This document shows positions 1 to 8,496 of a DNA stretch of 21,871 bases, one piece after another. Source of the DNA: Afipia sp. (GTDB lineage: Bacteria > Pseudomonadota > Alphaproteobacteria > Rhizobiales > Xanthobacteraceae); assembly GCA_026400415.1 (NCBI GenBank), contig JAPLPA010000507.1, positions 2,992 through 24,862 of the forward strand. Direction: 5' to 3'. The translations under genes and the position numbers were made by a program. Position 1 is the first letter of the stretch. Each line of letters opens with the position of its first letter. The notes beneath the pieces were generated by a model. The model was not told the DNA's origin and searched no databases. It worked only from the letters and a program-made list of their open reading frames with translations.

Positions 1-1
1 T

Positions 2-517
2 AAATTCGGCGACCCTCTGCATCGCTTTCCCGCCATTACGATCAGCGCGTGCAACCTTCGCCCGACATCGCGCGGCACCGTGCGCATCACATCGAATGCA
101 GCGGATGACAAGCCGCGCATCGCGCCGAATTATCTTTCGACGAGTGAAGATCGCGAAGTCGCCGCCGATGCCATTCGCGTCACGCGCAAACTGATGAAAC
201 AACACGCCCTCGAAAAATTTCATCCGAACGAATATCTTCCCGGCCCGTCCGTCGGCGACGATGATGCGTCACTCGCAAAAGCAGCGGGCGATATCGGCAC
301 CACAATCTTTCATCCCGTCGGCACAGCAAAGATGGGAGCGGCAACCGATACGATGGCAGTCGTGGATGAGCGCCTGCGCTTTCATGGCATGAAAGGATTG
401 CGCGTGGTCGATGCGTCTGTGATGCCGACCATTACGTCAGGTAATACAAATACGCCGACCGCGATGATCGCGCACAAAGGTGCGGCGATGATTTTGGAAG
501 ACGCGCAGTCGGCTTAG
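2..517 (+). CDS. GMC-family FAD alcohol dehydrogenase, C-terminal part (5' end outside window)
   Basis: The reading frame is already open at base 2 and runs to a TAG at 515-517, so this is the last 171 residues of a longer protein; full family members have about 530-550 residues. The segment is the GMC oxidoreductase C-terminal domain. It has a CNLRPTSRG stretch, then FHPVGTAKMG with the conserved catalytic histidine, then LRVVDASVMP and NTNTPTAMI with the conserved Asn of the His-Asn catalytic pair. Such enzymes (choline or alcohol dehydrogenase-like) use FAD to oxidise primary alcohols to aldehydes. The FAD-binding Rossmann half is outside the window. An internal GTG at 80 is not the true start because the homology continues upstream of it. 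The stop overlaps that of the converging carboxyltransferase gene by two bases. The substrate is unknown; linkage to the carboxylase and TRAP genes hints at a catabolic role. Confidence 0.93.
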   Translation, partial: KFGDPLHRFPAITISACNLRPTSRGTVRITSNAADDKPRIAPNYLSTSEDREVAADAIRVTRKLMKQHALEKFHPNEYLPGPSVGDDDASLAKAAGDIGTTIFHPVGTAKMGAATDTMAVVDERLRFHGMKGLRVVDASVMPTITSGNTNTPTAMIAHKGAAMILEDAQSA

Positions 518-2042
518 GGCCGCATTGTCATGTGCGCGACGCCCGGCATACGCAACGGCTCGGCAAGGCGCGCAAACTCACACAACAAAGGACGCGTCTT
601 GCGCGGATCGATAATTTCTTCAACCCAGAATTTCTCCGCAGACCGAAACGGCGACCGCAGTTTATTCAAGCGGTCATCGATGGCCTTACGCTCGGCAACC
701 GGATCATCCGCCGCCTCGATGTCAGCGCGATAGGCCGCCTCGATGCCACCTTCGAGCGGCAGCGAACCCCAATAGCCGGACGGCCATGCGTAACGCATTG
801 AGAAACGTCCCGCCGGTTGATGCACGACACCCGCGACTCCGACGGCACGGTGGATTGATTGACTGCCGCCATCGCACGCACACCGTGCTTTATGGTGGCG
901 GCCTTTTCGGCATCGAGGCCGATCATGAAGCCAGGGCAATCCATCAGATAGACAATCGGCAGATGGAATGTTTCGGCAAGATCGACGTAGCGAACAACCT
1001 TCTGACACGCCTCGGCGGTCCATGAGCCGCCATAGATAAAGGGGTCACTGGCGAGCAACATCACCGCGCGGCCCTCAAAGCGCGCGAAGCCCGCGATGAT
1101 CGAGCGGCCGAAATTCGCGCTCATCTCGAAGAACGAACCTTTGTCGACGACGGACTCGATGATGGGCCGCATCTTGTAAACCTGTTTGCGGCTGCGCGGC
1201 ACGACGTTCAGCAACGCCTCATCGGCACGCAATGGATCGTCGTCGCATGCAGTTGTCGGCGGCAATTCAAATACCGAGGGCGGCAGATACGACAAGAATC
1301 GCCGCGCGCACTCGAAGGCTTCTTCCTCGGTCTCGACAGCGTCATCGACTCCGCCAGCGCGCGTTTGAATTTGCCAGCCGCCAAGTTCCTGCTTGTCGAG
1401 CTTCTGGCCAAGTGCCGCGACCACCGGAGGACCGGCCACGAACATTGCGGACGATTTCGTCATAACGCAATAATGCGATGCCGCCAGCCGCGCAGCGCCG
1501 AGTCCCGCGACTGAGCCAAGCCCGAGGCCGACGACAGGCACCTGAGCAAGGTTTGACGTTGTGTACCAATACCATTCGTTGCCGCCGATACCGCCGGGAA
1601 GGTTTGCAGCGCCCTTGGTCTCGATGGTTTTGACCGAACCGCCTCCGCCTGAACCTTCGATCACGCGAACGATCGGAAGCCGAAAATCGTGCGCCATTCT
1701 CTCGGCCATGATTGGCTTTGCGGCAATCGATGCGTCCGCCGAGCCGCCACGTACTGTGAAGTCGTCGCCAACGACGACGACGGCACGGCCCTCGATCTTG
1801 CCGCGGCCGAATACACAATTCGCAGGCGTCAGCATTTTTAGTTCGCCTGCATCGTCGTATTCTCCGATGCCTGCGACCGTTCCCATCTCATGAAAGCTTG
1901 CTTGATCGACAAGCTTGTCGATACGCTCGCGAACCGTGAGACGACCCTGATCGTGCTGACGCTTGACCTTGTCGGTACCGCCCATCTGCTTTGCGAAAGC
2001 TTCGCGCCGGGCGAGTTCGTCGAGTTCGGGCTTCCAATTCAT
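514..2042 (-). pseudogene. Acyl-CoA carboxylase carboxyltransferase (beta) subunit, frame broken near 843
   Basis: The ATG at 2042 begins MNWKPELDELARR and has a GGAG seven bases upstream. The product is a biotin-dependent carboxyltransferase of the propionyl/methylcrotonyl/geranyl-CoA carboxylase beta type (PF01039 family). It carries the glycine-rich EGSGGGGS, the GLGLGSVAGLGAA stretch of the N-terminal half, and YGGSWT and LMDCPGFMIG of the C-terminal half. After about residue 399 (MAAVNQSTVP) the homology leaves this frame. It resumes at once in another frame as VGVAGVVHQPAG, then RYAWPSGYWGSLPLEGG, and continues to the TAA at 514-516. Family members have roughly ten more residues between these blocks, including a conserved R-x-x-Y/F-G segment. 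The sequence therefore behaves as if about 31 bases (length 1 mod 3) were deleted. With that block restored, the length would be near the usual 510-520 residues. It may be real decay or an assembly loss. No biotin carboxylase subunit is visible; the partner carrier is probably the divergent gene at 2213. Confidence 0.88.
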
Positions 2043-2212
2043 TCCCCTGCTCCGTTCGCTATGCGCCGTGAAGCGCAAGCCGCCGTTTTTCATTCTGCCG
2101 TGCTGAATGAATTTCCTCTTGCGAACCAAGCTACCCCGCGCAATCTTTCGCCACAACACCAGGCCGCGCTCACAAAGCGGCGGCTTTCGTCGCGACGCAG
2201 GCGAGGACATTC

Positions 2213-2434
2213 ATGGCCGAGATCAACCTCACCACCGAAGTCGCGGGGCGCGTCTGTGCCATTTCGACCGTTGAAGGCGCAAACGTCACCAATGGCGACG
2301 ACATCTTGTTCGTCGAAGCCATGAAGATGGAAATCCCGGTTTCAACCTCTGCCGCCGGAAAGATCAAGTCGATCCTCGTCGCCATCGACGATCCCGTTGT
2401 GGAAGGTCAAGTCGTTGCCATTCTGGAAACGTGA
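2213..2434 (+). CDS. Stand-alone biotin carboxyl carrier protein (biotinyl domain)
   Basis: This is a 73-residue protein made only of a biotinyl/lipoyl domain. The biotinylation motif EAMKM lies at residues 35-39, so Lys38 is the expected biotin attachment site, flanked by the usual glycine turns (EVAGRV near the start, SAAGKI after the motif). A GAGG sits six bases before the ATG. It starts 170 bases from the divergently oriented carboxyltransferase gene, which suggests a shared promoter region and a joint acyl-CoA or ketone carboxylase. Free-standing carriers of about 70-80 residues are known in multi-subunit acyl-CoA carboxylases and in some urea/ketone carboxylase systems; lipoyl carriers have a different context around the lysine, so biotin is the better call. 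The biotin carboxylase that would charge it is not in the window. The substrate cannot be read from this gene. Confidence 0.9.
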   Translation: MAEINLTTEVAGRVCAISTVEGANVTNGDDILFVEAMKMEIPVSTSAAGKIKSILVAIDDPVVEGQVVAILET

Positions 2435-2449
2435 CAGCGCGACAAACTG

Positions 2450-2506
2450 TCATGTCTTAAATCCAAGCGGTGCGGACGTTGCTTCGCTGCGAAGGCGGTG
2501 ACATGA
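2450..2506. repeat. Nested inverted repeat between biotin carrier and TRAP genes
   Basis: The arms TCATGTC (2450-2456) and GACATGA (2500-2506) are perfect inverted repeats. Inside them sits a second small hairpin, CTTCG-CTG-CGAAG (2482-2494). There is no T-run after either arm, so it does not look like an intrinsic terminator. It lies in the 127-base gap upstream of the solute-binding protein gene, where an operator or mRNA structure would be plausible. Seven-base arms 43 bases apart could also occur by chance. Confidence 0.4.
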
Positions 2507-2561
2507 TCCGACAAAATACAAAGCGCATTTCGCACAGCGAAAGCATCTGGGAGGATTTTCG

Positions 2562-3722
2562 ATGAACCGTTGCATCAATACGCTTGCTGCCATTTCTGCC
2601 GCTGCAGCGTCATTCGCAGTGCAAGGCGCGGCTGCGCAAGACGTCAAGTTGCCGCCCACATTAGCCTTCACCGCTTACGACACCGGCACCGCGGGCTTTA
2701 ATATCGCTGTCGGCGTCGGCAAGATGATGAAGGACAAATACAACACGGACGTCCGCGTCCTGCCCGCAGGTAACGACGTTGCCCGCCTTGCACCGCTGCG
2801 CGCCGGTCGCGCGCAGGTCGCGTGGATGGGTTCGGGAATTTATTTCGCGCAGGAAGGCGTGTTCGAGTTCGGAGCCAAGGAATGGGGTCCGCAAGCCATC
2901 CAGGTGACACTGAGCACCATCGATTGCAACGCAGGCACCCTCGGCGTCGCCAAGGATATCGGAGTAACGCAACTGAAAGACCTTCGCGGCAAACGCGTCG
3001 GATTCGTTGTCGGCTCGCCTGCTCTCAATCAAAACGCATTGGGCATTATAGCTTATGGCGGCCTCACTCAGAAAGACGTGAAGATCGTCGAGTTCGCAAG
3101 CTACGGCGCGATGTGGAAAGGTCTCATCAACAACGACGTGGATGCTGCCTTCGGCACGACCATTACGGGGCCGGCGAAGGAAGCCGAAACATCCCCGCGC
3201 GGCATCGTCTGGCCGCCAATGCCTCCGGGCGACAGGGAAGCCTGGGCGCGCGTCAAGAAAGTCGCTCCATTCTTCAATCCGCATTTGGCCACCTGCGGCG
3301 CGGGCATTTCGCCGCAAAATCCGATCGAGTCGAGCACGTACCCTTATCCGGTCGCATCCGTATATGCGTCGCAGCCGGCCGATCAGGTCTACGCGATTAC
3401 AAAATCGATGATTGACGGTTTCGACGCGTACAAGGATTCCGCGCCCGGCGCGCTTGGGCTGGAAGCCAAAAAACAAACGATGAAGTGGGTCGTCCCGTTC
3501 CATCCATCGGCCGCGAAAGCGCTCAAAGAGGCAGGCAATTGGACCGACGAAGACCAAAAGTGGAATGATAACCTCATCAAGCGCCAGGGCGTTTTGACTG
3601 CAGCGTGGACGGCCTTCAACACCGCGAACGCTTCATTAGACGCCGATAAATTCCTGGAAGGCTGGATGAAGGCGCGCAGCGATGCACTCGCGAAGGCGAA
3701 CATGCCGAACGGGTTCGAGTAA
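2562..3722 (+). CDS. TAXI-family TRAP transporter solute-binding protein
   Basis: This 386-residue protein starts at an ATG preceded by GGGAGGA at good spacing. The N-terminus MNRCINTLAAISAAAASFA followed by a GAAAQ cleavage region is a typical Sec signal peptide, so the protein works in the periplasm. The mature part has the TAXI (TRAP-associated extracytoplasmic immunogenic) layout: a YDTGTAGFNIAVGVGKMM opening, the LAPLRAGRAQVAWMGSG block, a LRGKRVGFVVGSPALN block and a GLINNDVDAAFGT block. TAXI proteins bind small organic acids or amino acids and pass them to a TRAP permease. The permease gene follows 41 bases downstream on the same strand, so the two form an operon. It is somewhat longer than the usual 310-340 residues, through extra sequence in the second half. 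The ligand cannot be told from sequence; the neighbouring carboxylase genes suggest an organic acid. Confidence 0.93.
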   Translation: MNRCINTLAAISAAAASFAVQGAAAQDVKLPPTLAFTAYDTGTAGFNIAVGVGKMMKDKYNTDVRVLPAGNDVARLAPLRAGRAQVAWMGSGIYFAQEGVFEFGAKEWGPQAIQVTLSTIDCNAGTLGVAKDIGVTQLKDLRGKRVGFVVGSPALNQNALGIIAYGGLTQKDVKIVEFASYGAMWKGLINNDVDAAFGTTITGPAKEAETSPRGIVWPPMPPGDREAWARVKKVAPFFNPHLATCGAGISPQNPIESSTYPYPVASVYASQPADQVYAITKSMIDGFDAYKDSAPGALGLEAKKQTMKWVVPFHPSAAKALKEAGNWTDEDQKWNDNLIKRQGVLTAAWTAFNTANASLDADKFLEGWMKARSDALAKANMPNGFE

Positions 3723-3763
3723 CGTCACGAAAATCGGACATTGAACTGCAAACGAGGTCTTTG

Positions 3764-5857
3764 ATGGCGCCATCGTCCGATCAACAGAAGACCGCGGCGG
3801 CAGTCACAGCCGATGAGATCGCAGGGGTCGAAAAACGTGTCGTATTCGACGACCCGCATGCTGGCGTCGGCGGCTTGCAGGAAGCAGAAGTCACGCGCGT
3901 GCGTTCGCTCAAGGGCGCATGGCGCTGGGCGCTTGTCGGAGCGACAGCCGCGACAATCCTGCTTTGCATCAACCAGCAATTCTCGCTGCGCTTCTTTGTC
4001 GACTACACGCAACTCAATACTGAATATTTCTATCTCCTGATCGCGCTGATGCTGCCGTTTACGTTCCTGATTTTTCCAGGAACGACCACCGCTCCGCTTG
4101 ATCGTATTCCTTGGTACGACGTCGTCCTCTTCGTAGCGACATTTACGGCCTCGATCTTTTTGATGACGAATATGCGTAAGGCCGCCGCGGCCGGCTGGGA
4201 ATCGTTCGGGGCCCCGCAGAACGTCATCACTGCAGGCATTGTCATGTGGGCGGTATTGATGGAAGCCCTGCGCCGAACCGGCGGATGGAGCCTATTGTGG
4301 TGCGTGTTGCCATTTACGCTCTATCCGTTGTTCGCCGAAGCCAGCTGGCTCGGACCGTTTCGCGGATCTCAACTCACCCTCGATCAGACAACGGCATATC
4401 ACGTACTTTCAGGTGAGAGCCTTCTCGGTATTCCGATTCAGGCTTTCGCCGACACCGTGATTGGCTTTCTTGTATTCGGTACCGCGCTGATGATGACAGG
4501 CGCAGGGAAATTCTTCATCAACATTGCGTTTGCACTGTGCGGAACGTTCCGCGGTGGCGCTGCCAAAGTCTGCATCTTCGCTAGCGGACTCCTCGGCATG
4601 ATGTCCGGATCGATCATCTCCAACGTGTTGACCGCTGGTACCATGACGATTCCCGTCATGAAGAAAAGCGGCTTCCGGGCATCTTATGCAGCCGCCATCG
4701 AAGCCTGCGCCTCGACCGGCGCTGTGCTGGCGCCGCCCGTGATGGGCGCAACGGCATTCGTGATGGCGCAATTCCTCAACGTCAGCTACGCAGACGTCGC
4801 AGTTGCGGCGATCATTCCGGCCGCGCTCTATTATCTCGGGCTGTTCATGCAGGTCGATTCCTACGCCGCGCGGCATGGCCTTAAAGGAATCCCGCGCTCC
4901 GAACTGCCAAAGATTTGGGATACCATCAAAGAAGGCTGGTACTACGTCTTTGTCATCGCGCTCTTGGTCGTGATGCTACTGTACTTCAAGCGCGAGAGCC
5001 ACGCGCCGTTCTTCGCCACCGCGCTGCTTCTGGTTCTCAACCAGCTTTTCTCGAAAGACACGCGCTGGACTTTCGGAACGATCAACAAATTCCTGGAAGT
5101 CAACGGACGCACCTTCGTTGAATTGGTTGGTATTCTCGCTGGCTGCGGACTTTTGATCGGCGCATTCTCGATGACCGGCGTCGTCTCAAGCCTTGCCAAC
5201 GACCTTCTGAGAATTGCAGGCGACAACGCATTCATGTTGCTGTTCATGTGTGCTTTCACAAGCCTTGTCCTGGGCCTCGGCCTGACAACAACCGCCTGCT
5301 ACATTTTCCTCGCCATTTTGGTAGCGCCCGCGCTGGAGAAGGTCGGCCTCAACAGAATGGCCGTACACATGTTCATTTTCTATTGGGGCATGTTGTCGTC
5401 GATTACGCCGCCCGTGGCCATTGCGTCGTTTGCGGCGGCCGGCATTGCAGGTTCACCAGCGATGAAGACCGGGTGGGAATCGATGTGGGTCGGCAGCATC
5501 ATCTATTTCATCCCATTCTTCTTCGTACTCAATCCTGCGTTAGTGCTGCAAGGCGACAGCCCCTATTTCGCCGCTCTCGGCCTGATGGCGCTTGCGGCCT
5601 TCCGCACGCTGTTCATTTGCGGCGGCATTCAAGGTTATCAGGCATTCGTCGGCGATCTTCGGCAAACTGGAATATTGGAATGGCCTTTGCGTGTGCTTTT
5701 GGTGGCTGGCGGCTTTGTCATCGCCACACCAGGCGGCGGCATCATGCCTATATCGGAAGTTCAGATCGTGATGCTTGGGCTCGCGATCCTCGCGCCGACG
5801 GTGGTGATCGCGCTATTGCTTGTCAGGCGAAACCCTCTGGTTCCGATGCGGTCTTAG
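3764..5857 (+). CDS. TRAP transporter fused permease subunit (4TM/12TM)
   Basis: This is a large membrane protein of 697 residues. It has about 55 polar residues at the N-terminus, then a small-subunit-like group of membrane segments (roughly residues 60-210) fused to a DctM-like large subunit (residues about 210-690). Landmarks are GLLGMMSGSIISNVLTAGTM and CASTGAVLAPPVMGATAFVM, typical of the DctM domain, and later LGLGLTTTACYIFLAI and SSITPPVAIASFAAAG. The fused form is the standard partner of TAXI binding proteins, one of which lies immediately upstream. I chose the ATG at 3764, with GAGG six bases before it, over the TTG three bases earlier. TRAP transporters use a sodium or proton gradient rather than ATP. 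No obvious terminator follows it in the 176 bases before the next gene. Confidence 0.95.
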   Translation: MAPSSDQQKTAAAVTADEIAGVEKRVVFDDPHAGVGGLQEAEVTRVRSLKGAWRWALVGATAATILLCINQQFSLRFFVDYTQLNTEYFYLLIALMLPFTFLIFPGTTTAPLDRIPWYDVVLFVATFTASIFLMTNMRKAAAAGWESFGAPQNVITAGIVMWAVLMEALRRTGGWSLLWCVLPFTLYPLFAEASWLGPFRGSQLTLDQTTAYHVLSGESLLGIPIQAFADTVIGFLVFGTALMMTGAGKFFINIAFALCGTFRGGAAKVCIFASGLLGMMSGSIISNVLTAGTMTIPVMKKSGFRASYAAAIEACASTGAVLAPPVMGATAFVMAQFLNVSYADVAVAAIIPAALYYLGLFMQVDSYAARHGLKGIPRSELPKIWDTIKEGWYYVFVIALLVVMLLYFKRESHAPFFATALLLVLNQLFSKDTRWTFGTINKFLEVNGRTFVELVGILAGCGLLIGAFSMTGVVSSLANDLLRIAGDNAFMLLFMCAFTSLVLGLGLTTTACYIFLAILVAPALEKVGLNRMAVHMFIFYWGMLSSITPPVAIASFAAAGIAGSPAMKTGWESMWVGSIIYFIPFFFVLNPALVLQGDSPYFAALGLMALAAFRTLFICGGIQGYQAFVGDLRQTGILEWPLRVLLVAGGFVIATPGGGIMPISEVQIVMLGLAILAPTVVIALLLVRRNPLVPMRS

Positions 5858-6033
5858 CGATATCCCGCACGACTTAAGTTCCGCCAAATGTGGCAAACGC
5901 TGCATGCTGTGCCGCCACGACACACCTGACCAAAAACTTGAATTGCGTACGCGTTGTGAAAGTTTTGTGTCTGGCATTCTGGGGAAGGCTACTTATAGTC
6001 CCGGTCAGCGCCATACGTTTTTAAGGGATCAAA

Positions 6034-6273
6034 ATGCTGAAATCGCTGCTTGCTGCCACCCTCATCATTACCTCCGTCAGCGGCGCATTCGCCCAGACCA
6101 ATTCCAAGCGCAGCGGAACGGCTGAAGAGCAGCGCGCATGCGCGCCAGACGTATCGCGCCTATGCCGCGACGTCATGAACGACAGCGATCTCACCGTTCT
6201 GGGTTGCCTGAAGGCAAACCGCGCAAAAGTCAGCGCATCCTGCAACAAGGTTCTTGTCAGCAACGGGCAATAA
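6034..6273 (+). CDS. Small secreted cysteine-rich repeat protein (copy 1)
   Basis: This protein has 79 residues. MLKSLLAATLIITSVSGAFA is a Sec signal peptide with cleavage after AFA, leaving about 59 residues. The mature part has four cysteines spaced C-x7-C-x13-C-x11-C, as in small bacterial cysteine-rich repeat proteins (GLG1-like). It ends in SCNKVLVSNGQ. An AGGGA lies five bases before the ATG. A clear relative is encoded at 19734-19976 on the other strand with the same cysteine spacing and 30 of 51 identical residues over the aligned C-terminal part. The two copies flank the hopanoid locus. The function of this family is not known to me; location in the periplasm with two disulfides is the likely arrangement. 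The 176-base gap upstream holds no gene I can support. Confidence 0.85.
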   Translation: MLKSLLAATLIITSVSGAFAQTNSKRSGTAEEQRACAPDVSRLCRDVMNDSDLTVLGCLKANRAKVSASCNKVLVSNGQ

Positions 6274-6359
6274 GCCCTAGCGCGAAAGCCGCAGCGACAA
6301 GCGGCCTTCCATCTGTTCAAATTTGCGAATGGCTAAAGCGCTTGATGCGCCGGTCGGCG

Positions 6360-7751
6360 TCAGGCCGTTTTGCGCGCGGCGTTGTCGACCAGCGTTTTGC
6401 CGAGCGACCAAATTGCGCCCGGCACGCGATGGCTGGCTTCGATCACTGAATCGAACGCCGTCTCGATCCATTTGCAATCATCATTGGTGATCGTCAGCGA
6501 GGGGATCAATTTGATGGTGTGGCTGGCGTGTCCCGACACCTGACTGAGAATCTTGTGTTCCTTGAACAATGGGATCGTAATGAGCTGGCAGAACAGTCCC
6601 TTGCTGGCAGTCTCCAGAAGATTCCATGACGCTTTCAGCGTCAGCGATTTCGGCGGCCCGAACTCGACGCCAATCATCAAACCTTTGCCGCGGACGTTCT
6701 TCAGCAATTCATAGCGCGGAATCATTGCCGACAGCGCCGATATGAGCTGAGCGCCGCGCGCCGCAGCGTTCTCGATCACCTTTTCGGATTTCATGACATC
6801 CAGAACGGCAATACCCGCCGCCATCGCGAGATCGTTCTTCGCGAATGTCGAGCCGTGAACGACGGCACGATCCATCCGGTCGAATGTCTTGTCGAAGATT
6901 GCCTTGCGCGTCAGCACCGCACCAACCGGGACATGGCCGCCCGACAGCGCCTTCGACAACAGCACCATGTCGGGTTCGACATTCCAGTGCTCGACCGCAA
7001 GAAAGCGTCCGGTCCGGCCCATGCCGGTTTGAATTTCATCGGCAACAAAGATCGTGCCGTAGCGTTTGCAAAGCGCAGCCACACCCGAGAGATAATCGTC
7101 GTCGGGCATATTGACGCCCTTGCCTTGAATTGGCTCGACGAAGAACGCCGCAACCTGACGCGAAGCCAATGCTTTTTCCAGCGCGGGCAGATCGTTGAAC
7201 GGGACCGCAGAGCAATCGGGCAAAAGAGGGCCGAAGCCGTCGCGGAAATTCTTGTCGCCAGTCAGCGACAGCGATCCGTAGGACAGCCCATGATAGGCAT
7301 GGTCGCAATAAACGATTTGAGTGCGCCCGGTCGCCGCGCGCGCAAACTTGATTGCTGCTTCGACGCATTCGGTGCCTGAATTGGCGAAAAACACCTTGTC
7401 GAGATAAGGCACGTGGGCGATCAGGCGTTCGGCCAGAATGCCGGCGAGTGTCGACAGGTCGAGCTGCACCAGGTTCGGCAGATCGGCGTCGAGCACGCTC
7501 TTGAGCGCGTCTTTCACGGTGGGATGATTGCGGCCGACCGCGAAGACGCCGAACCCGCTCAGGAGATCGAGATAGCGGTCGCCATCCCGGTCATACAGAT
7601 ATTGGCCATGCCCACGCTGAAATCCGACATCGTACCCGATCGTCTTGAGCACCCTGACGAGTTGCTCATTCAGATAACGTGTATGCAGAGCATTTCGCTG
7701 GAATTGGCGGTCCGCGAACATCTCCGAAATGTCTAATTTGGACTTCATCAT
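6360..7751 (-). CDS. hpnO: HpnO, class III PLP aminotransferase for aminobacteriohopanetriol
   Basis: This 463-residue class III (ornithine/acetylornithine type) aminotransferase has the family landmarks in order: GFGVFAVGRNHP, FFANSGTECVEAAIKFAR, CDHAYHG, FVADEIQTGMGRTG with Asp238 for the PLP nitrogen, and LLSKALSGG with Lys267 as the Schiff-base lysine. In Rhodopseudomonas palustris, HpnO of this family is needed to make aminobacteriohopanetriol, placing an amine on the terminal carbon of the hopanoid side chain. The assignment rests on the family plus its position in a hopanoid locus; acetylornithine or putrescine aminotransferase would be the alternative without context. Two adjacent ATG codons (7751 and 7748) could start it; the second has slightly better spacing from an AGG. 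It is divergent from the DUF2147 gene, with a long inverted repeat between them. Confidence 0.9.
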   Translation of the reverse strand: MMKSKLDISEMFADRQFQRNALHTRYLNEQLVRVLKTIGYDVGFQRGHGQYLYDRDGDRYLDLLSGFGVFAVGRNHPTVKDALKSVLDADLPNLVQLDLSTLAGILAERLIAHVPYLDKVFFANSGTECVEAAIKFARAATGRTQIVYCDHAYHGLSYGSLSLTGDKNFRDGFGPLLPDCSAVPFNDLPALEKALASRQVAAFFVEPIQGKGVNMPDDDYLSGVAALCKRYGTIFVADEIQTGMGRTGRFLAVEHWNVEPDMVLLSKALSGGHVPVGAVLTRKAIFDKTFDRMDRAVVHGSTFAKNDLAMAAGIAVLDVMKSEKVIENAAARGAQLISALSAMIPRYELLKNVRGKGLMIGVEFGPPKSLTLKASWNLLETASKGLFCQLITIPLFKEHKILSQVSGHASHTIKLIPSLTITNDDCKWIETAFDSVIEASHRVPGAIWSLGKTLVDNAARKTA

Positions 7752-7757
7752 CGCCTA

Positions 7758-7802
7758 CATACTTCGGTTGTTGGGCGGGTAGTCAACCGAAAATAAAGTA
7801 TG
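7758..7802. repeat. Imperfect 13-bp inverted repeat in divergent hpnO/DUF2147 promoter region
   Basis: The left arm CATACTTCGGTTG (7758-7770) is matched by CAACCG (7784-7789) and AAGTATG (7796-7802), with six unpaired bases (AAAATA) in the right arm and a 13-base centre. It starts six bases upstream of the hpnO start codon, inside its 5' leader, and about 75 bases before the DUF2147 start. That position fits a regulator-binding operator or a structured leader for hpnO. No T-run follows, so it is not a plain terminator. Confidence 0.75.
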
Positions 7803-7875
7803 CGTCGTTTTGCCTGTCTCTGGAACCACCAATGATTCTCATGCTTAAACCCGGTTGCAGCGCACGCGAGGATTT

Positions 7876-8496
7876 ATGCGAAATATAGCCATTTTTGGAA
7901 TGATCTTTCTCGGCGCGACTGGCGCTGTTCACGCTGCCGAAGCCACCGGCGAGTGGCGCGACGAGGATGGCAAGGCGACGATCCGAATCGTCGACTGCGG
8001 CTCTGCGCTTTGGGGTGTCATTGCTTCTGAAAGGACACCGGGCCACCTCGACACCAATAATCCCGAGATCGCCAAGCGAAATCGCACGACATTGGGCATG
8101 CCTATTCTCATCAACATGAAGAAGTCGAAAGACGAAGAGGATACGTGGGAAGGCAAGATCTACGATCCGATCCGCGGCAAGTTGTTCGATTCCTCCATCG
8201 TGGCAAAGGGGCCGACTGAACTGCGTGTCGAAGGGTGCGTTGCTATGGTTCTGTGCGGTGGCCAGACATGGAAACGTGTTGAGCCGGGCACATCCGGTTT
8301 CACCTACGGCCCGTCTGGGGGCTGGAAGACAGGTGCCACGGGCACTCCGAAAACCGCTGTATCTGCGCCGTTTCCAACGCCTATCGGCACTTCGAAAAGC
8401 GGCGGTCCGAAGGGCGCAAAAGGCCCCGCGGGCAACGATCCGGCAGCAGCCGAAATTTGCGCGCTACCCGAGATCGCGCCAGCTTCAGCTAGATAG
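7876..8496 (+). CDS. Secreted DUF2147-domain protein
   Basis: I place the start at the ATG at 7876, because MRNIAIFGMIFLGATGAVHA is then a clean signal peptide and GAGG precedes it. A TTG at 7855 would only add seven residues. The protein has 206 residues. Residues about 24-128 match DUF2147: ATGEWRDEDGKATIRI, a cysteine-containing CGSALWGVI stretch, and the KIYDPIRGKLFDSSI and RVEGCVAMVLCGGQTWKRV blocks. The last 75 residues are rich in Gly, Pro, Lys, Thr and Ala and end in EICALPEIAPASAR. The function of DUF2147 is not established; members are periplasmic or outer-membrane associated. It sits between hpnO and hpnN, both on the other strand, and its own transcript ends in a strong terminator. 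Confidence 0.85.
   Translation: MRNIAIFGMIFLGATGAVHAAEATGEWRDEDGKATIRIVDCGSALWGVIASERTPGHLDTNNPEIAKRNRTTLGMPILINMKKSKDEEDTWEGKIYDPIRGKLFDSSIVAKGPTELRVEGCVAMVLCGGQTWKRVEPGTSGFTYGPSGGWKTGATGTPKTAVSAPFPTPIGTSKSGGPKGAKGPAGNDPAAAEICALPEIAPASAR

Noticed and set aside
2..2434. Possibility of a frame-programmed (translational frameshift) carboxyltransferase
   Set aside because: There is no slippery heptamer at the junction, and the gap in homology means residues are missing; a ribosomal slip would not restore them.
6286..6306. Small hairpin GCCGC/GCGGC after the first cysteine-rich gene as a terminator
   Set aside because: Only five base pairs, and no T-run on either side.
7822..7846. GGAAC followed 16 bases later by GCTT, upstream of the DUF2147 gene, as an EcfG promoter
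   Set aside because: The -10 part lacks the conserved GTT, so the match is too weak to list as a promoter.
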